Shown here one piece after another: positions 43,052-50,980 of a DNA stretch of 64,000 nucleotides. The notes beneath the pieces were generated by a model, which ran no database searches, was not told where the DNA came from, and saw only the letters and a list, made by a program, of their open reading frames with translations. Numbering within the stretch: position 1 is the first letter of the stretch; each line of letters opens with the position of its first letter. The position numbers and the translations under genes were made by a program. The stretch is from Photobacterium kagoshimensis (GTDB lineage Bacteria > Pseudomonadota > Gammaproteobacteria > Enterobacterales > Vibrionaceae), in contig NZ_JAKJSO010000015.1 in the NCBI RefSeq assembly GCF_050337045.1, positions 1 through 64,000 on the forward strand, given 5' to 3'.

Positions 43052-44552
43052 CAATGGCCTCCTGATAGAGTTTTCGGTACGAGTCGTACATCATTTTTTC
43101 ATCGTAATAGCGTACGACACGAGCTTTCCCTATATCGCCTGCTTTACGCCATTGTTCTGCATCACCCAGCACTCGAGTAATCGCGTTAGCGCCATCAATC
43201 GGACTCGCAATGGGAATAATTTCACCGCAAGATCCAAGTGCAGCATCGTCACCTGCTGCGCCATCGATTATTTCACGGCAAGCACCTACCTCGGTTGCTA
43301 TGCAAGGAATGCCTGCGGCCATGGCTTCAAGTAAAACCAATGGCTGTGCTTCACTAATAGAAGTCAGCATCATGACGCCAAGTTGAGGCATCATTTCTGC
43401 AACATTCTGGCTGCCTAACATTTTCACATTGTTTTCTAGCCCTAAGCTTTCAATTAAAAGTTCGCACTCATGAACATAATCGGTGTCTTCTTCTGTTGGG
43501 CCAATAATCCAACCTTCAACATCTGGCAGGGTTTCGACGGCCCCTCGAATAGTACGGATAAAGGTTTTGATGTCTTTAATCGGTACAACACGACCCACAA
43601 GGCCAACAACCATAGGCGGTGTTTCAGGGCGTAGCTTATAAGCTTCCCCAAATCGGGTTGTGTTGATTCCATTTACGATCACTTGAGTTCGACTATCGGG
43701 CGCACCATCTTTGTGTTGGCGTTGGCGGTTTCCCTCAAACAATGAGACGATTTTATTGGCCTGATGATAAGCCGTCAGGCCTAGTTGTTCAAAGAAGCGG
43801 ATCCATGTTTTACGGGTTAAATCCATGCCCTTATGCATGCTGATATCAATAAGTTTATGGCGATCTTTGATCCAAGTTGCCTGCGCTAAATCGATTTTAC
43901 GCTCTTTGGTATAGATGCCATGCTCGGTTAACAAGTATGGATTGTCAGTTCGCTTCTGACAGAGAGCGCCAAGAAAGCCCGCATAGCCAGTAGAGACGCT
44001 ATGAAAAACTTTTGCATCGGGTAAATTTTGCGATATCTGCGATAAGATAAACAAGGGCTGATAGATGTTGCGATAAGTCCAAAAGTAATCAACAAAAGAT
44101 TGGTGTTCAGCCGATGCCATATATCTATCGGTTAGTACATCCCAAGAAGCTTCGCTGTAGAGGAAGTCACTGAGCGTTAGTTGGTTATTTTTACCTAAAA
44201 AGTCGGAGACATCTTTCAGTAACTCTTCAGGGATCGGTGCATCGTTTTTATCAAAAAAGGATAAGAATTTTCCCCATGCATCGAAGAGCTTGCTGTTTCC
44301 TCTGCGTGCTTTGGGTTTCAAATTACCGTTATTAGCAAGCAGGTAGTGGACTTCAAACCCGACCACATTATCGGGAAAGTCATAAGCGGGTTTATCGTAA
44401 AAATCAGGGTGCCCACCTAAGAAAATCAAATGGAAATTGAACTCAGGTAAGCCACTGATAATTTGATGAACCCAACTCGATACGCCGCCTCGAACATACG
44501 GGTATGTCCCTTCGAGTAGTAGGCATATGTCGATGTCATTATCTTTATTCAT
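43032..44552 (-). CDS. pelF: Pel polysaccharide glycosyltransferase PelF
   Basis: 506 residues, GT4 family. The N-terminal PelF signature is clear: ICLLLEGTYPYVRGGVSSW, HLIFLGG. The catalytic GT-B half has VNGINTTRFGEAYKLRPETP, GLVGRVVPIKDIKTFI and the nucleotide-sugar site EAQPLVLLEAMAAGIPCIAT. It polymerises amino sugars (GalNAc/GlcNAc) from UDP-sugars in the cytosol. Start and stop overlaps (ATGA with pelE, 20 bp with pelG) show a tightly coupled operon. The ATG at 44552 has AAGGA nine bases upstream. Confidence 0.95.
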   Translation of the reverse strand: MNKDNDIDICLLLEGTYPYVRGGVSSWVHQIISGLPEFNFHLIFLGGHPDFYDKPAYDFPDNVVGFEVHYLLANNGNLKPKARRGNSKLFDAWGKFLSFFDKNDAPIPEELLKDVSDFLGKNNQLTLSDFLYSEASWDVLTDRYMASAEHQSFVDYFWTYRNIYQPLFILSQISQNLPDAKVFHSVSTGYAGFLGALCQKRTDNPYLLTEHGIYTKERKIDLAQATWIKDRHKLIDISMHKGMDLTRKTWIRFFEQLGLTAYHQANKIVSLFEGNRQRQHKDGAPDSRTQVIVNGINTTRFGEAYKLRPETPPMVVGLVGRVVPIKDIKTFIRTIRGAVETLPDVEGWIIGPTEEDTDYVHECELLIESLGLENNVKMLGSQNVAEMMPQLGVMMLTSISEAQPLVLLEAMAAGIPCIATEVGACREIIDGAAGDDAALGSCGEIIPIASPIDGANAITRVLGDAEQWRKAGDIGKARVVRYYDEKMMYDSYRKLYQEAIDGGNRV

Positions 44553-45520
44553 GCCCAATATTCCTTTATTTGGCTGAGTTTTTCACCTTTTTGCTCGGGG
44601 AAGTAACTTATGTAATATTTGGCGGTTTCGTAATCGCCAGCCTCATAAGCCGCTTCAGCAAGGTAAGGTGCAACTTGCTTGACCCTCAAGCCTCCATCCA
44701 TAGCTTGGGTTAAATATTGAAGTGCCTCTTTGGGACGTTGCTGCTCCAGCATGACTCGCCCTAGCAGCAAGTAGCTTGATGCATTCGATGAAATATTATT
44801 GGTGAGCGTGAGGTAGTGCTCTGCTTGATCTAAGTAGTGTTTGCGTAAAGCGCCTTCAGCAATGCCTAAGTAACATAGCTCCCAATATTGCTGGGCAATT
44901 TCATAAGCTTTACTGGCTTGTTCTTTATATTGGAACTGGCTCTTGAAAAGAGATATCGCCTCATTTATTTGAGATTCGATGGTTTCTAATGATGCATAAG
45001 CCAATAAGCGTACATCATCGGACAGATCTTTTAGTGCAAGCTGTAATAACGGTACGGCCTGGGGTTTGGGTAAATGACGAATCGCGCTTACCGCCAATAA
45101 ACGTCGTTCAGGATCGTCGTTATGAAGCAATATCTCCCTTAGGGCTCCTGCACCAAATTGGGTGCTAGATAAGTCGCCAGGGCTTTGCGGTAGTGGTGCT
45201 TCTTCGCATTCTTGCCAGGTGATTAGGCTCTGTCTTCTCGGAATATATAATGCGACGAGCAAAGATGAAGCGGTACCTATCATGCCAACGAGAGGCAAGA
45301 AAAAATTGAACAAAAACAAAAAGCTTACAGAGCTTATTACCGGTGTTTTGTATTTATTAGGCAGCAAAATCCAACAGAGCAGGGTAAAGCTGGCACATGC
45401 CATTGCATGGCTTGAGATAAACCCAAGCCAATGCATCTGCGTCATATCTTTATTGAGCAGAGTGTAAAAGCCGATTGTTTCAAACGCGAGGGTCTGAAGG
45501 AATAGCCAAGCTTTCATCAT
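44549..45520 (-). CDS. pelE: Pel polysaccharide protein PelE (TPR inner-membrane protein)
   Basis: 323 residues: two N-terminal membrane helices (about 5-25 and 35-85 with a turn), then cytosolic helical repeats. EILLHNDDPERRLLAVSAIR and DDVRLLAYASLETIE resemble HEAT-type units; AEHYLTLTNNISSNASSYLL and EALQYLTQAMDGGLRV are TPR-like. PelE holds PelF and PelD together at the membrane in known systems. It overlaps the end of pelD by 41 bp. AGGAGCTT precedes the double ATG start. Confidence 0.88.
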   Translation of the reverse strand: MMKAWLFLQTLAFETIGFYTLLNKDMTQMHWLGFISSHAMACASFTLLCWILLPNKYKTPVISSVSFLFLFNFFLPLVGMIGTASSLLVALYIPRRQSLITWQECEEAPLPQSPGDLSSTQFGAGALREILLHNDDPERRLLAVSAIRHLPKPQAVPLLQLALKDLSDDVRLLAYASLETIESQINEAISLFKSQFQYKEQASKAYEIAQQYWELCYLGIAEGALRKHYLDQAEHYLTLTNNISSNASSYLLLGRVMLEQQRPKEALQYLTQAMDGGLRVKQVAPYLAEAAYEAGDYETAKYYISYFPEQKGEKLSQIKEYWA

Positions 45521-46823
45521 AAGCTCCTAGTTCATCCATGAAGGCCGTGATCTCTGCATTGTCCGTGTCTAAAGAGAGTGGCCCGAGGATATCAATATCG
45601 CTGATAGCCTCTCCTATGGTGTTTTCCAGTAAATCGGTGACACGAGAAATGTATTGCTGGCTGTCGTATGTTGTTGTAAGGGGGAGTAAGACCACTAATA
45701 CTGGCTTGTTCGAAAGTGACTTACATTTCCAGTAGACGTCAGCCCCTCGGCGGTAGTTGATCACGCTGTTTAATACATTGGCATGTTTCCCTGAGCTATC
45801 AACAAAGGCCACCATATTACTATCAGCGCCGTAATGGCGTTTATTGTATTTAGCCCGTGCCATGTAGTTTAAGAAGAGATTGCTCTGGTTGGCTTTCAGT
45901 ATTGGGGTCAGTAAAGCATCACTGAGTAAGTCTGCAGCATGGTTCGCGACAAGTGAGAGTAGTGCTACATTAGCTGGTGTTAGCATGAAGAATTTTGCAT
46001 TTTCCGCTAAAGCAACAGCTTGTAAATTACCCATAGTATCGAGTAGAGGAATGCAGAGTTGGTAACGGGATTTATGTACCTCATTTTCACCTAGGGTTGC
46101 CGGCGACAGTAACTTTTTGGATTCGAGCATATCTTGCAGCATAGGGTCTTTAATGATGAGCTGATGGTGATCCCCTATGATTGCCTGAGGTTGTTTCTCT
46201 ATTTTGTTGTTAGTCACTTTATAAAGGCCTGCCACTTGTAATCCGCCTATTTCAGCAAGGAGGTTGAGCAGTGGATGCCCGATGTTTTCAATCCGCTTGT
46301 CAGCATGCGCGGAAGCAATTTTTTGTAAGGTATTGATACTGGCACGTAGGCTGATTGTTTGGCCCGCAGTTCGCTGTTCTAACTGATCGTGTGAGACTTT
46401 AAGCAGGTGATAGTTTTTGGTGAAGCTATCAAGCTTTTGGCTCATGTATTGATGATCGAGGATATGACGTTGATTGATATTGTGCCAATAATCTCGAAAT
46501 TCACCTGCAATCATCGCTGTTAAAATTGTCCCAACAGCCAATGAGAAGGGGTAAAATTCAAGCACATTGGTGATCCGCATTGCTGTGGCTAAACCAGCGG
46601 TTGTGATTAGGGCACATATAAACCCTTTGGCAAACCCATAGCGAAGCGAGATCAAAAGGGGGCCAAAAATAGGCCAGAAAAAGTTATGATCTGTTGAGGT
46701 AGGGGCTAACGAATCTGACTTCATCCAAATAAAGATTGCCAGCAGTGCAATCACGGCGGTTTCCAGCCATGCAAAGCCATCTTCTTTAAAGCCAATAATG
46801 AAGCGGTGCCATAGTTTATTCAT
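45480..46823 (-). CDS. pelD: Pel c-di-GMP receptor PelD
   Basis: 447 residues: four N-terminal membrane helices (about 20-115), a coiled coil, a GAF domain (about 160-300) and a degenerate GGDEF domain without the active-site motif. The I-site-like RxxD is preserved as R359-G-A-D362 in NYRRGADVY. In Pseudomonas PelD this arginine-aspartate pair binds c-di-GMP and switches on polymer synthesis. Start at the ATG at 46823; a TTG 13 codons earlier is less likely. Confidence 0.93.
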   Translation of the reverse strand: MNKLWHRFIIGFKEDGFAWLETAVIALLAIFIWMKSDSLAPTSTDHNFFWPIFGPLLISLRYGFAKGFICALITTAGLATAMRITNVLEFYPFSLAVGTILTAMIAGEFRDYWHNINQRHILDHQYMSQKLDSFTKNYHLLKVSHDQLEQRTAGQTISLRASINTLQKIASAHADKRIENIGHPLLNLLAEIGGLQVAGLYKVTNNKIEKQPQAIIGDHHQLIIKDPMLQDMLESKKLLSPATLGENEVHKSRYQLCIPLLDTMGNLQAVALAENAKFFMLTPANVALLSLVANHAADLLSDALLTPILKANQSNLFLNYMARAKYNKRHYGADSNMVAFVDSSGKHANVLNSVINYRRGADVYWKCKSLSNKPVLVVLLPLTTTYDSQQYISRVTDLLENTIGEAISDIDILGPLSLDTDNAEITAFMDELGAYDESLAIPSDPRV

Positions 46824-46873
46824 AAGCCTACTCGCAGAATCTATTTCTTTTTGAATCCACAATCGTTGTCATG

Positions 46874-47395
46874 CTATTTGAGTTTCTCAATATTGATCCC
46901 ATCTAGCAGTTCATCGATCACTATATGCCCTGTGCCGCTAACACTTTCACGCCCCCAACCACCACGAGAGCCCGTTGCACGCCACAGTGTTGCTTTACTT
47001 CTTGCCGATTTAATCTCTAGCGTGATCCCAACTGCAGGCTCACCATCTAACCCGCTTTTATAGTGCCACTCTTCCACAGAGCCTGTAATTATGTAATCGA
47101 CAGGTTGTGATGCTAACCACGCTTGTGCTTGTTTTCGTTTAGCTGAATCATCAATAATCACGGCGAGATCATTTGTGTTTAGCTCAGGATATATAGTGGC
47201 ACGGATCCCTTTGGCGTAAAGCTGAGCATTGAGAATCTTCTCTGCTTTTTCTGCCGCCATTGGTGTATTCGAGTGGTTTGCCATAGGCATAATGGCCCAA
47301 TTACTGTTTGCTGAAAATAACGGGCTATCTGGCACTTGATAGCTAGAACAGGCGCTTAACCCTGCAATTGAAGCGGCAAGTAAGATGCGTTTCAT
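46874..47395 (-). CDS. pelC: Pel outer-membrane lipoprotein PelC
   Basis: 173 residues with a lipoprotein signal, lipobox LSAC with C16. The mature protein has NSNWAIMPMANHS near its start and the family's C-terminal aromatic region (RATGSRGGWGRESVSG). In Pseudomonas PelC forms a 12-subunit ring on the periplasmic side of the outer membrane and funnels Pel to the PelB pore. It lies 14 bp after pelB. Confidence 0.92.
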   Translation of the reverse strand: MKRILLAASIAGLSACSSYQVPDSPLFSANSNWAIMPMANHSNTPMAAEKAEKILNAQLYAKGIRATIYPELNTNDLAVIIDDSAKRKQAQAWLASQPVDYIITGSVEEWHYKSGLDGEPAVGITLEIKSARSKATLWRATGSRGGWGRESVSGTGHIVIDELLDGINIEKLK

Positions 47396-47409
47396 CTGAC
47401 TTCTCCCTA

Positions 47410-50400
47410 TTAGAAACTGTAGTAATAGCCAAAAGCTACTTTTAGCGACTCATCGCCATTTCGGTCTTGGCTTTGCCAATCAACACCCATGTAGAGTTCG
47501 TCATTGCCTATAATTCGCCAGCCGAGGCCAGCGCTTAGCGTCATATCAATTTGTTGTGCTTCTACGTTATAGCCAACTGAATTATCAAGCCAATAACGCG
47601 GTGACGGTACGGTCGCTCCAGGTACACCTGGCTCCCCATGCCATAAACGATGGCCAATCGATAATCGCTGATAACGTTCTGCAATAAAATCATTGGGTGT
47701 AAGCGGGCGGGGGCCTTGTTGCCACGTATTGACACCTTTCATAGGGCTAGAGCTGTGGTTGACCTGCTGCATGCTAAATTCGCTATAAACTTGCCATGCT
47801 GGGTCATTAAAGAAAAATTGTTCACTAGCGCGGATATTCATGTCCCAACCGCGGCCGATATCATCACCAAAACGCGTTGATAAATCATGAAGGCTGACTT
47901 GCATTGCTAGGTTTTCACGTGCTGTAGGTTGATAGTTCAGGTTGATACCAAGAACATTATCTTGCCCAGCAAGGGTCATTAATTGACTGGCCTCGAGATG
48001 ATTGTTAATGCCTAATTTAATCCCACCAGACCAATAGCTTTTTAATTGGGTGCTAAATTCGGCTAATACACCTAGGCGTTGATCGCCAACACCCTGAGCG
48101 ATATCTGCTTTAACAGCCCATGTGCTCTCATTTTGTTGCCAGTAAAAACCACCTCTTACTCGGAATTCATCATCAATGGGCGTTTTACCTAACAGCTCAG
48201 GGGTATCTGCTTGCTGGTAATCACTGCCTAGGCGGTAATAGCCGTTGTAGTGCGGCGCATAATAGTCAAGACTGAAGCGATTAATGTCCCATTGCGTGAT
48301 GGCTGTGTGTTGGGCACGAACGCTGTGTGTTTTATTCGGGTGTTGATTGACATGATTCTTACGTAGTTGCTTTTCGGCCACTTCATCAGCGAGTGCGCCA
48401 ATTTCCTGCTGCGCTTGTTGCCATGCTTGTTGGTGCCTACCAACGGCCTGTAGCGCGTAGTTTTTATCAGCAATGGGCAAGGTCAATGATTCAGTGAGGA
48501 GCTTTTCCATTGCTTCACGATCATGCTTCTCTATCGCAAAAGAGAGTTGCTGCCAATCCGGTAGTTGGTATTGGCTGAGCGCGGTTTTTTCGTGCCAATA
48601 AAGTGCAACATCAGGACGCCCTTGAGCAAGATAGTATTGGATTAACTCGGCGACATTATTGTTGCTTGGCTGAGCGAGCGTATTGGCTTCGACTAATTTA
48701 AGGGCTGTTTTGTCATCAACAAATAAAGCGATTAAGGCGCGGTGTGAAATGTCACCATCGGGTAGCTCAAGTAAAGATGTTGCCATATTTTTAGCGACGT
48801 ACTGGCGTAATTGATATGCGCGATCGTATTGCTCGCGTAATTCAAGTAGTGACGCATAATTGAGTAATAAGGCTGCATCGGGGTGATCTGTGGCTTGTAT
48901 TTGACGGCGATACCATAAGTCAGCTTCATCATTTCGACCAAGTTGTTGAGCACTTGCGGCAAACACAGACCAGAAATCAGCATTATTCGCCAGTGGTAGG
49001 CGATAACTCTCATAAAGGGTACGCAGCTTGTCTTGATCATTAGTGGCAATTAACCACCACATATAGCCATTGATTGCGGGCTGAAAGCCTGCATTCGTTG
49101 AGATAGCTTGCTGATAAAACTGGTGAGCTTTGGTAATTTGGCCTTGTTCGGCGGCAAGTTGAGCTCGGTAATAAGCGATTTCTGCTGTATGTGCCAAATT
49201 AGGGTCTTTATTAGCCAGAGCAAAAAGAGCAGCCGTTTTCGCTGAGTCTTTACTTCCATTGCTAGATCTAATCGCTAATAGTAAGAATTCACTATTGCCT
49301 GATTCTTGGTATAGACGGGTGAGTTCGTCGACATCATCCGCAGTAAAGGGGGCATGTAGTTGAATGTAACGATAAACATCGATATTAGCGGTAGAGCGTT
49401 GCATCAAATATTGCTGACTTCGCTGGGCCAGTTGTTTGTCACTACTGTCCCAGGCTAGTGCTGCAACCATCTTAAGGTAATCGTCATCGGCGACTTGCCA
49501 ATCTGACGGTTCGGTTAATACCTGTAATGCAAGCTCTGGTTGATTGAGATAAATGTAGGCGTTGGCGAAGCGCATTGCTTCTGTGGTCGTCGGTTGGCGT
49601 AAACGTTTTAGTACATTTCGTTGCTGAATCACTTGCGTATGATCACTGTTATAAGAATACAGACGTGATTGATGGCTGATTAAAGCACTGTCATAAGGTC
49701 GCTTCGCAGAGAGTGATTTGACACTGCGCAGTGCAGCAGGTGTACCTTTGGCTTTTTCTAATGCATTTAACCACGCATCGTATTCGCTAGCTTTTAGCTT
49801 ATTTGAATAGGCAAGTGCATTAAAGAAGGTACCTTCGTGATAGATATCACCCAGTGCTTTAGCTTCTTCAATACCTGCTCGTACTTGTGCTTCACTTGCG
49901 CCTTTTTTCAGTATGATCAAACTGGTTTTAAAGGCGTTAGGGATATCGCCCTGCCAGCGGTAAACTTTGTGTAATTTATCTAACGAATCAGGCGTAGGGT
50001 TTTGGTTAGTCGCCTGTGTTAATAAATCAGCGGCTAATGGTAAATTTCCCATTGCTATGGCTATATCAGCTGTATCCACTTGTAATTGCGGTGAAGGCGC
50101 TAACGTTAACAGTTGTTGTGACTTATTCATCGCAAGCTCGAGTTCACCTGCGGCTTTAGCATGTTCAATCACCAGCATTAAATATTGAGGCTGATTAGCC
50201 AGCGTGCCTTGATAGCTGTTAAAAAATTCAAGGTTAGCGGCTGCGTTGTTTGAGCTTTGGTTAAGTTTGATCAACGACGCAAGGGAATCGAGGCTTTGGT
50301 ATTCAATAAAAGCTTCACGTTGTAGCTTGGCTGCGTTTTCATAATCTGACGTTTGCAATGCTAATTCAATAAGCTCTTTATAGCTTGTTTCGCCACTTTG

Positions 50401-50934
50401 AAGGTGGGGAGATAAAAATTTAAAGGCATAGTGTGGCATAGCCAGTGAAATCGCGGCATCAGCAAACTTTCTAGCCATGGTTGCTTCTGGGATGTAATCA
50501 ATACTAGAGAAAAAGGTCGCAATTTCAGCACTGGCCGTTTGCTTTTCCTTAGGGGCATCTGAATAAGACTGCTGTAATAGAATATCTAAATATAAGCTGT
50601 GGCTGTGCCAATCACGTCGGTTGTCTGAATACAAAAGGATAGGAGACAGCGACTGTAATGCATCATCAGCCAGACCTAATTCATACTGGTTTTGGGCTTG
50701 CATGAACATAATGGTTCGATTTTGCGGCTCATGGCTTTCTAGCTCATTAAGAAAAGCGAGCGACACTTCAGGTGATGTAGAGCGAGAGATCAGTTTGACC
50801 AACATGGTTTTGGTTGGTGCAACAAGCCATAACGCCCAAAGTGATGTGAGCGTTAATATAACCAGCGACAACCGATTGACCAGTCGTATTCTTGGTGGTT
50901 TTTTGTTTGTTTTTTCTGACTCAAGCTTTTTCAT
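47410..50934 (-). CDS. pelB: Pel export porin with TPR domain PelB
   Basis: About 1174 residues: an N-terminal membrane helix (about 20-45), a very long periplasmic array of TPR repeats (about 60-830), and a C-terminal 16-strand outer-membrane barrel ending in KVAFGYYYSF with a terminal Phe. PelB binds PelA through the TPRs and carries the polymer across the outer membrane. The ATG at 50934 (MKKLESEK) is chosen; a TTG five codons upstream touches the ribosome site. It starts 46 bp after pelA. Confidence 0.93.
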   Translation of the reverse strand: MKKLESEKTNKKPPRIRLVNRLSLVILTLTSLWALWLVAPTKTMLVKLISRSTSPEVSLAFLNELESHEPQNRTIMFMQAQNQYELGLADDALQSLSPILLYSDNRRDWHSHSLYLDILLQQSYSDAPKEKQTASAEIATFFSSIDYIPEATMARKFADAAISLAMPHYAFKFLSPHLQSGETSYKELIELALQTSDYENAAKLQREAFIEYQSLDSLASLIKLNQSSNNAAANLEFFNSYQGTLANQPQYLMLVIEHAKAAGELELAMNKSQQLLTLAPSPQLQVDTADIAIAMGNLPLAADLLTQATNQNPTPDSLDKLHKVYRWQGDIPNAFKTSLIILKKGASEAQVRAGIEEAKALGDIYHEGTFFNALAYSNKLKASEYDAWLNALEKAKGTPAALRSVKSLSAKRPYDSALISHQSRLYSYNSDHTQVIQQRNVLKRLRQPTTTEAMRFANAYIYLNQPELALQVLTEPSDWQVADDDYLKMVAALAWDSSDKQLAQRSQQYLMQRSTANIDVYRYIQLHAPFTADDVDELTRLYQESGNSEFLLLAIRSSNGSKDSAKTAALFALANKDPNLAHTAEIAYYRAQLAAEQGQITKAHQFYQQAISTNAGFQPAINGYMWWLIATNDQDKLRTLYESYRLPLANNADFWSVFAASAQQLGRNDEADLWYRRQIQATDHPDAALLLNYASLLELREQYDRAYQLRQYVAKNMATSLLELPDGDISHRALIALFVDDKTALKLVEANTLAQPSNNNVAELIQYYLAQGRPDVALYWHEKTALSQYQLPDWQQLSFAIEKHDREAMEKLLTESLTLPIADKNYALQAVGRHQQAWQQAQQEIGALADEVAEKQLRKNHVNQHPNKTHSVRAQHTAITQWDINRFSLDYYAPHYNGYYRLGSDYQQADTPELLGKTPIDDEFRVRGGFYWQQNESTWAVKADIAQGVGDQRLGVLAEFSTQLKSYWSGGIKLGINNHLEASQLMTLAGQDNVLGINLNYQPTARENLAMQVSLHDLSTRFGDDIGRGWDMNIRASEQFFFNDPAWQVYSEFSMQQVNHSSSPMKGVNTWQQGPRPLTPNDFIAERYQRLSIGHRLWHGEPGVPGATVPSPRYWLDNSVGYNVEAQQIDMTLSAGLGWRIIGNDELYMGVDWQSQDRNGDESLKVAFGYYYSF

Positions 50935-50980
50935 ATCAATAGAATTCAATCCTTCTACGGTGAAGGTAAAAAGGCTAAGG